Below are positions 1-7,057 of a stretch of DNA of 51,690 nucleotides, in pieces. The notes under the pieces were generated by a model. The model searched no databases, had not been told where the DNA came from, and saw only the letters and a program-made list of their open reading frames with translations. How positions within the stretch are numbered: the first letter of the stretch is position 1; the number at the start of each line of letters is the position of its first letter. The position numbers and the translations under genes are program-made. The stretch comes from JADLEX01 sp964586775 (GTDB taxonomy: Bacteria; Lernaellota; Lernaellaia; JACKCT01). The DNA lies in the NCBI GenBank assembly GCA_964586775.1, contig CAZPJD010000302.1:1-51690 (forward strand). Reading direction: 5' to 3'.

Positions 1-109
1 AGACGGCGAGGGGATTGCCGGGGCGCGTCGAGGTGTAGACGGACGCGATGGTGAGAACGAAGAGGACGAAGTGCAGGAGGGGGCGGGGCTTGGCTTCGGC
101 GGGGTTCAT
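1..109 (-). CDS. Membrane protein, N-terminal fragment (window edge)
   Basis: An ATG at 107-109 on the minus strand opens a frame that stays open to the window edge. It encodes about 36 residues: a short polar start (MNPAEAKPRP) and then a hydrophobic helix (LLHFVLFVLTIASVY). It begins 16 nt after the stop of the DksA-like gene, so it is probably the third gene of that operon. The combination of a short polar N-terminus and a His-containing first helix resembles the start of bacterial site-2-protease-like (M50) membrane proteins. The visible part is too short to decide this. No strong Shine-Dalgarno is visible. Confidence 0.5.
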   Translation of the reverse strand, partial: MNPAEAKPRPLLHFVLFVLTIASVYTSTRPGNPLAV

Positions 110-125
110 GATCCGGGCGTCGGCT

Positions 126-503
126 TCACACGTCGGCGTAGCCGCGCTCCATGCCCTCCTGCTCTTCCTTGCAACGGATGCACAGCGTGGCGACCGGGCG
201 CGCGAGCAGGCGCTTGAACCCGATCTCGCCTCCGCAGTTGCCGCAAAAGCCGAACTCGTCGGAGTCTTTGTCGATGCGACGCAGCGTCTCGTCGATCTTC
301 GTCAGCAGTCCGGCCTCGCGGTCGCGAAGGCGCAGGTCCACCGTCTCGTGCTGCTCGAGCGTCGCGTGGTCGACCTCGTCGTTGAGGTCGTCGGGGTTCG
401 GCTCGTTCATCGTGCTGAGCGTCCCCTTCGCGCTCTCGAGCAACCGTATCCGATCGGCGAGGAGCCTCTCGCGGATCTGTTCGATCTCGTCCTTCGACAT
501 CAT
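126..503 (-). CDS. DksA/TraR-family C4 zinc-finger regulator
   Basis: The 125-aa protein has a charged, mostly helical N-terminal two-thirds (coiled-coil-like) and a C-terminal zinc finger with CGNC at 87-90 and CIRC at 108-111. This is the arrangement of DksA/TraR proteins, which bind the RNA polymerase secondary channel and tune transcription with ppGpp. It is shorter than E. coli DksA (151 aa) and closer to the TraR-like group. Two adjacent ATG codons (498-503) follow an AGGGGGG Shine-Dalgarno. The start overlaps the stop of the upstream gene by 4 nt, so the two are translationally coupled. Whether it is the main DksA or a paralogue cannot be told from one window. Confidence 0.85.
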   Translation of the reverse strand: MMSKDEIEQIRERLLADRIRLLESAKGTLSTMNEPNPDDLNDEVDHATLEQHETVDLRLRDREAGLLTKIDETLRRIDKDSDEFGFCGNCGGEIGFKRLLARPVATLCIRCKEEQEGMERGYADV

Positions 504-829
504 GTCACGCCCCCCTCGTCTCGCGGCGCCGCATCGAGAAGCGAACGCACCGCCGGCGGCACAAAAACATTTTCCAGATCGAAGCGGCGCAGTTCGCGCG
601 TCAGCACCGAGACGCGCTCCGCCGGACCCATGCGCGAGTCGATGATGATCAGGTCCTTCTCGTGCACCCTGCAGGTTCCGTGCGTAACGCGGACGGGACC
701 GTGCGCGAGTTTTTCGTAGCGGACCGTCACGCCGCGACGCGCGGCGACCTCCTCGAGTTCCGCGAGGAGCGCCTGAGACTGCTCGGCCGAATGGGCCGCC
801 GTTCGATTCGTGGAAATGCCCTTGCTCAT
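500..829 (-). CDS. Conserved hypothetical protein upstream of DksA-like gene
   Basis: This encodes 109 aa from the ATG at 829; an ATG at 835 is an alternative. The N-terminal half is a predicted amphipathic helix (QALLAELEEVAARRG). The second half has a compact motif, HGTCRVHEKDLIIIDSR, then VLTRELRRFDLENVFVPPAVRSLL. That His-Gly-Thr-Cys and IIDSR pattern is one I associate with small uncharacterised proteins of delta-type proteobacteria, but no function is known to me. It is the first gene of the operon leading to the DksA-like protein, behind a good promoter at 891-919. The longer frame up to position 892 would start upstream of the likely transcription start and is not preferred. Confidence 0.65.
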   Translation of the reverse strand: MSKGISTNRTAAHSAEQSQALLAELEEVAARRGVTVRYEKLAHGPVRVTHGTCRVHEKDLIIIDSRMGPAERVSVLTRELRRFDLENVFVPPAVRSLLDAAPRDEGGVT

Positions 830-890
830 GTTCATCAATACGCGTTGTTGACGTGCCCGTCGCGCGGCGCGACGGCATCCCCAAGGGGTC

Positions 891-919
891 ATTTAATCGA
901 CCGCTTTCGGCGTTGTCAA
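891..919 (-). promoter_or_regulatory. Sigma-70-type promoter of the hypothetical-DksA operon
   Basis: Read on the minus strand, a perfect TTGACA (914-919) is separated by 17 nt from TTAAAT (891-896), which matches the -10 consensus at four of six positions. The predicted start near 884 gives a leader of about 50 nt before the first gene. Confidence 0.6.
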
Positions 920-1045
920 CGAAAAGCGGCGAAAAAAAAGAGCGCGAAATTCGCACGATACGAAGAGCGCACCCCTTGTTCTCGTCGAAAAAATGTGCTT
1001 GCGCGAGCGCGCGATGTTGGCGTTGCGCTCGTCGAATTCACACGA

Positions 1046-1063
1046 CGCGCGAAACCTCGCGCG
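1046..1063 (-). terminator. Possible hairpin after rubredoxin gene
   Basis: Just downstream of the rubredoxin stop, CGCGCGA and TCGCGCG form a 7-bp stem with a 4-nt loop. No U-tract follows, so it may act only as a 3' end stabiliser. Confidence 0.3.
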
Positions 1064-1069
1064 ATGAGA

Positions 1070-1234
1070 TCAGTCGTCGTACTCCTCGAACATTTCCTTG
1101 CCCACTCCGCACAGCGGACACGCCCAGTCGTCGGGGATGTCCTCGAACGGCGTGCCCGGCGCGATGCCGCCCTCGGGGTCGCCTTTCTCCGGCTCGTAAA
1201 GATATCCGCACACCTTGCAAAGCCAGCTCTTCAT
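1070..1234 (-). CDS. Rubredoxin
   Basis: This 54-aa protein has the complete rubredoxin signature: CKVCG at residues 6-10, CPLCG at 39-43, and the conserved aromatic residues Tyr11, Tyr13 and Trp37. The four cysteines bind one iron. The protein carries single electrons in the cytoplasm, for example to superoxide reductase, rubrerythrin or hydroxylases. No redox partner is encoded next to it. A GGAGA Shine-Dalgarno lies 5-9 nt before the ATG. The gene stands alone, divergent from the ECF sigma gene and separated from the DksA operon by about 230 nt. Confidence 0.95.
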   Translation of the reverse strand: MKSWLCKVCGYLYEPEKGDPEGGIAPGTPFEDIPDDWACPLCGVGKEMFEEYDD

Positions 1235-1391
1235 GATTTCTCCGGATGACGCAGTCCCCCGCATCGGGAGGCGATTCAAAATGAATCCGCATTTGGCAGG
1301 CCAGCGCTTACCCGATTTCGGCGGTGAAAACAAGAACGATCGGGCGCCCTTGGTAACGCGAAGACGCCGCGCGGCGTATGGATGTCGGCCC

Positions 1392-1415
1392 GCGGAGACG
1401 CGGAGACGCGGAGAC
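1392..1415. repeat. Three perfect tandem copies of GCGGAGAC
   Basis: Three 8-bp copies lie head to tail in the divergent region between the rubredoxin and sigma-factor genes. They could be a microsatellite or a regulator site. Confidence 0.7.
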
Positions 1416-1528
1416 CTCGGACTTGATTTTCGTCGATCCTCCCAACACACTCGCGCATTATCAAACCCATCCGCCCGGCGATACCGGGCACGATTGCGGC
1501 CGGGACGATGCTGATCGTGATTTTCGTC

Positions 1529-2077
1529 ATGACGCCCCGGACGGGCGACTCGCGGCTCGAGGAGCTGATGGAGCGCTACGCCGATGGCGACGAGCGCGCC
1601 TTCGAGGCGCTCTACGCCCAGCTTCGTCCCGTTCTCACCGGCCGGCTGATGCGAAAGGCCGGCCCCGAACTGGCCGAGGACATCGTGCAGGCGACGTTTC
1701 TGAAGCTTCACTCCCATCGCACGAGTTATCGCACCGGCACCGCCGTGCTGCCCTGGGTCTTTACCATCGCCGATCGCCTGCTCATCGACGCGTTTCGTCG
1801 TCGCGGGCGCGATCCTTCGCAAACGACCGACGAACCGCCAGACGTCGGCGCGTGGGACGTCCACGTCGATCCGTTTCTCTCGGAAGCGGTGCGCGTCGCG
1901 ATCGAGACGCTTCCCGAGTATCAGCGCGTGGTCGTCGTCCTGCACGTCTTCGAGGGCCTCGACCTGCACGAGGTGGCGGCCAGACTTGGCATCGAGCCGA
2001 CGACGGCCCGCGTGCGCAAGCACCGCGCGTGGGCGGCGCTGCGCGAAAAGCTCGGCGCGCTGATGGAGGGTCGCTGA
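1529..2077 (+). CDS. ECF-type RNA polymerase sigma factor
   Basis: The 182-aa protein has sigma region 2 (GDERAFEALYAQ through LAEDIVQATFLKLHSHR, then VLPWVFTIADRLLIDAFRRR) and sigma region 4 (LPEYQRVVVVLHVFEGLDLHEVAARLGIEPTTARVRKHRA). There is no region 3, as expected for the ECF group. An ATG at 1508 would add the hydrophobic residues MLIVIFV, which is unusual for this family, so the ATG at 1529 is preferred. Neither start has a clear Shine-Dalgarno. The gene ends 1 nt before the start of an NrsF-type membrane protein, the expected anti-sigma partner, so the sigma factor is probably held at the membrane until released by a signal. Confidence 0.9.
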   Translation: MTPRTGDSRLEELMERYADGDERAFEALYAQLRPVLTGRLMRKAGPELAEDIVQATFLKLHSHRTSYRTGTAVLPWVFTIADRLLIDAFRRRGRDPSQTTDEPPDVGAWDVHVDPFLSEAVRVAIETLPEYQRVVVVLHVFEGLDLHEVAARLGIEPTTARVRKHRAWAALREKLGALMEGR

Positions 2078-2078
2078 A

Positions 2079-2735
2079 GTGACGACAGCGACGGAACGCG
2101 GCGCGAAGCCGGCGATCGACGCGCGTACCCTCATCGTCGAGCGACTGCGTCACGAGCGTCGTGGCCGGCGCGTCGGGGCGTTCGCGACCGCGGCGTTCGC
2201 CCTCGTCGCCGCGCACGCGCCGCTGTGGTCGGGGCTCGCGCGGCGGGGTTGGCCCGAAACGTGGTCGGCCGCGTTTCTCGTCGCGCTCGGGGTCGTGCTG
2301 GCGTTTGCCCTGGTCGGCACGACGGCGCTGATCTTCGGCGCGCCGCTCGTGCGCCGGGGCACGCTCGCGCTCGTCGCCGTGGTCGATCTCGTCGCACTCG
2401 GCGTGTTTCTCGTGGCCACGTCGTCGCCGCAGGCGTGGGCCGACATGCCGCACGGGGGATGGGCATGCTTCGAGGGCGGCGCGATTCACGCTGTGGCCAT
2501 GACGGGATTTTTATGGATCGTCCGTGATTACGTACGGCAAAGCCCGGCGGCACTTTGGCTTTCCGGCGTCCTGGTCGCGGGGACGGCGATCGTCGCCCTT
2601 CACTACCACTGCGCCGATCAGGGATTCTGGCACCTGACCGTGCAACACGGCGCGGTAATCAACCCGTCCGCATTCCTCGTTTGGTTATTGATCTCACGAA
2701 AATCGGCCCCACCCGACGATTCAGGACGATTTTAG
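2079..2735 (+). CDS. NrsF-like (DUF1109) membrane anti-sigma factor
   Basis: This 218-aa protein has a cytoplasmic N-terminus of about 30 residues and six hydrophobic segments, starting at FATAAFALVAAHAPLW. Two cysteines, Cys130 (WACFEGG) and Cys178 (LHYHCADQG), stand at nearly the same positions as the two cysteines that sense heavy metals in Caulobacter NrsF (131 and 181). The adjacent His-rich segment (HYHC, WH) also fits the family. It starts with GTG 1 nt after the sigma stop, with GGAGG inside the end of the sigma gene, so the two are coupled. Inference: it binds the upstream ECF sigma and releases it on metal or oxidative stress. Confidence 0.8.
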   Translation: MTTATERGAKPAIDARTLIVERLRHERRGRRVGAFATAAFALVAAHAPLWSGLARRGWPETWSAAFLVALGVVLAFALVGTTALIFGAPLVRRGTLALVAVVDLVALGVFLVATSSPQAWADMPHGGWACFEGGAIHAVAMTGFLWIVRDYVRQSPAALWLSGVLVAGTAIVALHYHCADQGFWHLTVQHGAVINPSAFLVWLLISRKSAPPDDSGRF

Positions 2736-2872
2736 TCCCAATTTTCCTGACTTGGATCATCTTCACGTCGCTTTGCCGTACCAACTGGTCGGAAATGATT
2801 ATATTGGGGAAACGGGACAGCTAAATCCCGCGTATTTCCGGTCAGTCGAGCCGTCCAACACGGGAGACAACC

Positions 2873-3550
2873 ATGCAGGCAGCGACGCACCCCGAATCGA
2901 AAATCCTCAAGACTCTGATGGCGCTGGGTCACGAAACCTACCTCGGCATCGTACGCAGCCGGGTGTATCGACGCGGCGAGGTGCTGTTCGCCGAAGGCGA
3001 CGAGGCCCGGTCCATCCACGTCGTGAAAAAGGGCAGCGTACGTCTCGTGAAGCAGGATCCGTCCGGGCGTGACCGCGTGCTGGGCATCTTCGGCGAGGGC
3101 GATGCGATCGGCGCGGCCGAGGTGCTGACCGGCTCGCCGTATCTCGTCAGCGCCGTCGCGCGCGGCAAGGTTGTCACGGCCAAGATTCCGTTCCGAGCGC
3201 TACGCGAGCTCGCGATGCGTCACCCCGCGCTCGCCTTCGCGGTCGGCGAGGATCTGGGGCTCACCTTCGCCGGGGTGCTGGGCAGCGTGGAGCACCTGTC
3301 GGTGGGTCGCGCGCAGGAGCGCATCGCGTCGCTGCTCGTGTCGCTCGCCGACCGCTGGCCGGGCGAGACGCCGGGGCAGATTCCCATCGGCCTCACACGC
3401 CAGGAAATCGCCGACATGGCGGGCGTCACCGTCGAGACGTGCATCCGCACGATCTCGAAGTTCAAGAAAGACGGCCTGATCCGCCAGTTCCCGCGCAAGT
3501 CGATCGTCATCGACGTGGCGGCTCTTCAGTCGCTGGCGGGCGCGGCGTAA
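2873..3550 (+). CDS. Crp/Fnr-family transcriptional regulator
   Basis: The 225-aa protein has an N-terminal cyclic-nucleotide-type beta-roll (about residues 25-125, including RRGEVLFAEGDEARSIHVVKKG), a long dimerisation helix and a C-terminal winged helix-turn-helix (RQEIADMAGVTVETCIRTISKF). The recognition helix carries the E-T-C-I-R spacing of Fnr-like proteins. There is no N-terminal cysteine cluster for an iron-sulfur cluster, and the Arg-Ser-Ala cAMP-binding signature is not seen, so the effector is unknown. It is monocistronic and is followed by two tandem terminator-like hairpins. The upstream 130 nt contains an AT-rich island (GATTATATT at 2797-2805) that may be its -10 region, but no good -35 is paired with it. 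Confidence 0.85.
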   Translation: MQAATHPESKILKTLMALGHETYLGIVRSRVYRRGEVLFAEGDEARSIHVVKKGSVRLVKQDPSGRDRVLGIFGEGDAIGAAEVLTGSPYLVSAVARGKVVTAKIPFRALRELAMRHPALAFAVGEDLGLTFAGVLGSVEHLSVGRAQERIASLLVSLADRWPGETPGQIPIGLTRQEIADMAGVTVETCIRTISKFKKDGLIRQFPRKSIVIDVAALQSLAGAA

Positions 3551-3641
3551 TCGCGTCTTGACATCGAGTCCAGACCGGCAGGCGGGGCCGGTTGCCATCC
3601 CAAAGCCCCAACACCCGCCACGCAACGATCCCTCCCTCCTT

Positions 3642-3671
3642 GTGCCCGGCGCGCAGCGTCGGGCACTTTTT
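3642..3671 (+). terminator. Rho-independent terminator, first of two
   Basis: GTGCCCG (3642-3648) and CGGGCAC (3660-3666) form a 7-bp stem with an 11-nt loop, followed directly by TTTTT. It lies downstream of the Crp/Fnr gene in the same orientation. Confidence 0.7.
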
Positions 3672-3685
3672 CGCGTGACTCCGTC

Positions 3686-3713
3686 GCCCGGCGCGAAGCG
3701 TCGGGCACTTTTT
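3686..3713 (+). terminator. Rho-independent terminator, second repeat copy
   Basis: GCCCG (3686-3690) and CGGGC (3702-3706) are followed by AC and TTTTT. The unit CCCGGCGCG-AGCGTCGGGCACTTTTT is a near-exact copy of the preceding hairpin, so the pair is also a tandem repeat of about 42 bp. Confidence 0.6.
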
Positions 3714-3725
3714 CAAGAGCGAAGG

Positions 3726-5366
3726 TCATCGCGAGTCGTACACGACGAGATCGGGACCGTCGTGCACGATCGCGAACTCCCCCGCGCGCGCGCGCAGGTC
3801 GTATAGATACGGCAAGCGATCGACCGGCGCCGCGCCCTCGGCGATGCGCGCTTCGACGTAGGCGATGGTGCGCTCTATCAGTTCGGCGAGCTGTGGTGGC
3901 GCGTCCTCGCCGTGGCGGCGGGGATACACCAGGAACGGTCGGCCACCCGGCGGCGGGAGCACGGCCGCGCCGATCACATAAAGGCGAAGCGCCGCATCGC
4001 GTAGCGCGAACTCGTAGCGAAACTCCTCCAGCGGTCCGACCCAGTCGAGCACCACCAACGCGCGCGACTCGTTCGGCGCGCGGCGCGACCACGTCAGATC
4101 CGACAGCGCGGCGGCCTCGTCCGCAGCGTCGCTCGTCACCGTGATCGGCATCATCAGCGATCGGCCCCGCTCGTCCATCACGATGTCCATGAAGGCCGCC
4201 TGCATCCACGCGGGGCCGGGTCGCGCAAGCCCCCACGCGCCCCACGCCACGCACGCCGCCAGCGCCGCGGGTGTCGCGATGCGACCGATCCGCGACTCGC
4301 GCCAGTGCGCCGCCGCGATGCCAACAAGGGGCGCGGCGGCGATGAGCGCGTAGTCGACGTACCACTGATGCTTTTTAGGGATCGCCGAGAGCGCCACGAT
4401 CTCGAGCGCGAGCCAAAACACGAGCGCGAACCGCCCCGGCAGCCGCCGCGCGAAGTGCGTCCACAGTGCCGCGACGACGCACCCCGCGAGCGGCACACCC
4501 CAGTGAAATCGCGCAAGCAACAGTGGATATGCGGCGAGGGAGCGCAGCCACGGCCCGAGCCCCGAAAACGGCGCGTTGCCGACCTCGCCTCCGTAGTAGG
4601 CGGGATTCAGATAGTCGAGCGATCCGTTTCGCGTCGCAAAGATCGCCGCCGCGACGCCAAACGCCGCGAGGCCCCCCGCGCCGAATGCCGCGTCGCGCCC
4701 GCGCGAAACCGCCGGGCGATCCGCTTGCGCGAGCGCGTCGATCGCCGCACCGACGATCGCCGACGCGATGGCTGCGGCGACCAGCAGCCCGTTGGAGCCG
4801 ATGAAAGCGAAACGCAGCGCGATTCCCGCAAAGACCCCCGCGACGAACGATCCGGCGACGAGCCGCGCGCCGCGCATCCCGATCACGCACGCCACCGCTG
4901 CCGCCGTGAGCGTCATGTTGAAGAGGTGGTCGTCGAATCCCAGCGCCGCAAAGTGCGCCGCTGGAAGCCATGCGGCGAATGCGGCGGTCCACGCCGCGAC
5001 GCGCCGTCCGCCCGCGCGAAGCCCGATCATCGCGCACGCGCCGACGAGCACGGCGAAGATGACGAGCTGCGCCGCCATGAGTCCTGCGTAGTCGTTGCCG
5101 AAAAGCGCGGACGTCGCGTTTGAAATGCGAAAGAGCGGCGGTTCGTTATCCGGCACCATGCTCGGCAGTTCGCGCGGGATTTCGGGATGCGCGTGAAGCG
5201 CGGCCTGATGAAGGATCGGGTGTGCGCGCTGCGCAAAGATCGGCTTCGTGCGAAGATTGAACACGTGCATCATCGCGATCGCGACGGCGAGCGCGACAAG
5301 CGGCCCGAGCCACAGCGCGAGACGCTCGCGCGTGCGGCGCGAGAACACCGCGTCCATCGCGCTCAT
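3726..5366 (-). CDS. Array paralogue A: polytopic membrane protein
   Basis: This is the last gene of a seven-member tandem family (546 aa). An N-terminal helix (LALWLGPLVALAVAIAMMHVF) is followed by an extracytoplasmic loop starting NLRTKPIFAQRAHPIL. About ten more hydrophobic segments carry the family motifs: GFDDHLFN, RFAFIGSNGL, YYGGEVGNAP and SAIPKKHQWY. A soluble C-terminal domain of about 160 residues contains VLDWVGPLEEFRYEFALRD and ends in FAIVHDGPDLVVYDSR. The overall layout is reminiscent of GT-C (ArnT/PMT-like) glycosyltransferases, but no canonical catalytic acid in the first loop is conserved across the family, so the function is open. Its ATG overlaps the stop of paralogue B by 4 nt. 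Confidence 0.8.
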   Translation of the reverse strand: MSAMDAVFSRRTRERLALWLGPLVALAVAIAMMHVFNLRTKPIFAQRAHPILHQAALHAHPEIPRELPSMVPDNEPPLFRISNATSALFGNDYAGLMAAQLVIFAVLVGACAMIGLRAGGRRVAAWTAAFAAWLPAAHFAALGFDDHLFNMTLTAAAVACVIGMRGARLVAGSFVAGVFAGIALRFAFIGSNGLLVAAAIASAIVGAAIDALAQADRPAVSRGRDAAFGAGGLAAFGVAAAIFATRNGSLDYLNPAYYGGEVGNAPFSGLGPWLRSLAAYPLLLARFHWGVPLAGCVVAALWTHFARRLPGRFALVFWLALEIVALSAIPKKHQWYVDYALIAAAPLVGIAAAHWRESRIGRIATPAALAACVAWGAWGLARPGPAWMQAAFMDIVMDERGRSLMMPITVTSDAADEAAALSDLTWSRRAPNESRALVVLDWVGPLEEFRYEFALRDAALRLYVIGAAVLPPPGGRPFLVYPRRHGEDAPPQLAELIERTIAYVEARIAEGAAPVDRLPYLYDLRARAGEFAIVHDGPDLVVYDSR

Positions 5367-7057
5367 GGTGTGCTCCGATCCAGCAACACGTAGCGCCCCG
5401 ATTGATACACGACCGTCCATGCACCGTTTGAGAGCGCGCGCAGATACTCGGCCCGCGCGACGGGATCGCCCGCGGTCTCGACCTGCCCCATGGCGTCATG
5501 CGTCTTCTCGACCTTGCGCATGACGTATAGGGTTGAGTCCTCGATCACGCCCGACGCACCGCGCACTCCAACGTCGTCCCACGCGCCGCGCGGAACCAGC
5601 AGAAACGGCGAAACGTCCGTCGGCGGCGTGCGCTCGGCGAGGGCGATGGCGAAGACGCGCGCGGCGAGGTCTCGCTCCTGCAAATAATAGCGCAGCTCTT
5701 CCATCGGCCCGACCGCGCCGGGCACGATGAAGAGCAGCGTGCCCTGGGGCCTACGCGCGCGCGCTGCGTCGTAGATCGCATCCGCCTCGGCGCGCTCGGG
5801 ATTCGGCTTCGCAAACGGCGCACGCAGGACGTACGCGCCCTGCTCGAAGGTGTATGCGGCGAAGATCTTCGGCATCTCGGCGTCGCCGCCGCGTGTCGCG
5901 TGCCATCCGGTCCAACCGACGCAAGCGACGATCGCCACGGCGGCTATCGCGTTCCGACGCCCGCCGGGTCGAACCCGCGCGAGCGCAGCCGCGACGATGA
6001 CGGGTGCGGCGGCGAGCGCCGCGTAGATGTAGTAGGGATTTTTTTTAGGAAAGAGCGAGAGAGCGACAAGCGGGACGGCAAACCACGCGCCGAGAAGCCC
6101 GCGCCCCGGCGCGCCCGAGCGCACGATCGCGACGAGGCCGGCAAGGGCGGCGACGAACATCGCGGGGCCGAGCAGGTGCCGCGCCGAGAGATCGAGGTAG
6201 ATCGGCAGTGCAACGAGCCAGTCGAACGCGCCGCGCGCCGGCGAGTTGCCGACCTCACCCGCGTAGTAGCGGAAGGCGACCTGCGACGCGAGATCGGCGC
6301 GCCACATGCCCACGATCAGGCCGACGACGAGGAGCGCCGCACCCACGAGCTGCGGGCGCAGCTCGCGCGCGAAACGCATCGCACCGCCGCGCCAACTTGC
6401 CGCAAGGTGGCGACGACGCGCGATCACGTCGTCGGCGACGAGCCCGGCCGCCGCGCACGCCGCCGCACCCGCCGTGAGGATGCCGTTCGACGCGATGAAC
6501 GCGTAACGAATCGCGAGGCCGGCGAACGCGCCCGCCGCGAGCGCGGCAACGGGTCGCGTCAGGCGATTGGAGAGCGCGAGGGCCAGCACGGCGGCCGTGG
6601 TGAGCGCGAGGTTGAACATGTGGTCGTCGAAGCCGAGCGCGCAGACCCACGCCATCGGTGTTGCCGCGGCGAGTGCCGCCGCCACGATCGCCGCGCCGCG
6701 ACCGGCGACCACCCCCGCGAGTGCTGCCGTGAGCGCGATCCACACGACGAGCCACGCGGTCTGCGCGGCCATGACCGCCGTGTAGGTTCGCCCGAGGCGC
6801 GCCGTGAATGCGCGTACGAGTTCCAGCACCGGCGGATGGTTGCCCGGCACCATGCTCGACAGTTCGTAGGGCGCGTCGGGGTTTTCGTGGAGCAGCGCGC
6901 GGTGCAGCACCGGGTGCGCGCGCGCCGCGAAGACCGGCTGCGTCGAGGCGTTCCACCACGACGCGAACCACGCGGCCGCCGCAGCGATCGCCGCCACCGC
7001 GACGAGCACCGCCCACAACGGCAGGCCGCGTTCGTTCGAGGCGCGCGTATCGGTCAT
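5363..7057 (-). CDS. Array paralogue B: polytopic membrane protein
   Basis: A 564-aa family member. After the first helix comes NASTQPVFAARAHPVLHRA, then SSMVPGNHPP, which is close to the PSMVPDNEPP of paralogue A. These two are among the more similar members in this loop. Family motifs are present: ALGFDDHMFN, RYAFIASNGI, YYAGEVGNSP and SLFPKKNPYYIYA. The C-terminal domain includes FIVPGAVGPMEELRYYLQERD and ends near WTVVYQSGRYVLLDRS. The Lys-Lys-Asn codons contain an A8 run on the coding strand (T run at 6039-6046). The ATG overlaps the stop of paralogue C by 4 nt. A longer frame extends upstream, but it overlaps the coding sequence of C and is not the real start. Confidence 0.8.
   Translation of the reverse strand: MTDTRASNERGLPLWAVLVAVAAIAAAAAWFASWWNASTQPVFAARAHPVLHRALLHENPDAPYELSSMVPGNHPPVLELVRAFTARLGRTYTAVMAAQTAWLVVWIALTAALAGVVAGRGAAIVAAALAAATPMAWVCALGFDDHMFNLALTTAAVLALALSNRLTRPVAALAAGAFAGLAIRYAFIASNGILTAGAAACAAAGLVADDVIARRRHLAASWRGGAMRFARELRPQLVGAALLVVGLIVGMWRADLASQVAFRYYAGEVGNSPARGAFDWLVALPIYLDLSARHLLGPAMFVAALAGLVAIVRSGAPGRGLLGAWFAVPLVALSLFPKKNPYYIYAALAAAPVIVAAALARVRPGGRRNAIAAVAIVACVGWTGWHATRGGDAEMPKIFAAYTFEQGAYVLRAPFAKPNPERAEADAIYDAARARRPQGTLLFIVPGAVGPMEELRYYLQERDLAARVFAIALAERTPPTDVSPFLLVPRGAWDDVGVRGASGVIEDSTLYVMRKVEKTHDAMGQVETAGDPVARAEYLRALSNGAWTVVYQSGRYVLLDRSTP

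Noticed and set aside
48..719. Long plus-strand reading frame over the DksA operon
   Set aside because: Antisense shadow of the minus-strand genes; Arg/Leu-rich translation, no motif, no Shine-Dalgarno.
4305..5123. Plus-strand reading frames of 200-430 codons across the membrane-protein array
   Set aside because: They are Arg/Glu/His-rich mirror images caused by high GC; the minus-strand frames have helices, motifs and coupled starts.
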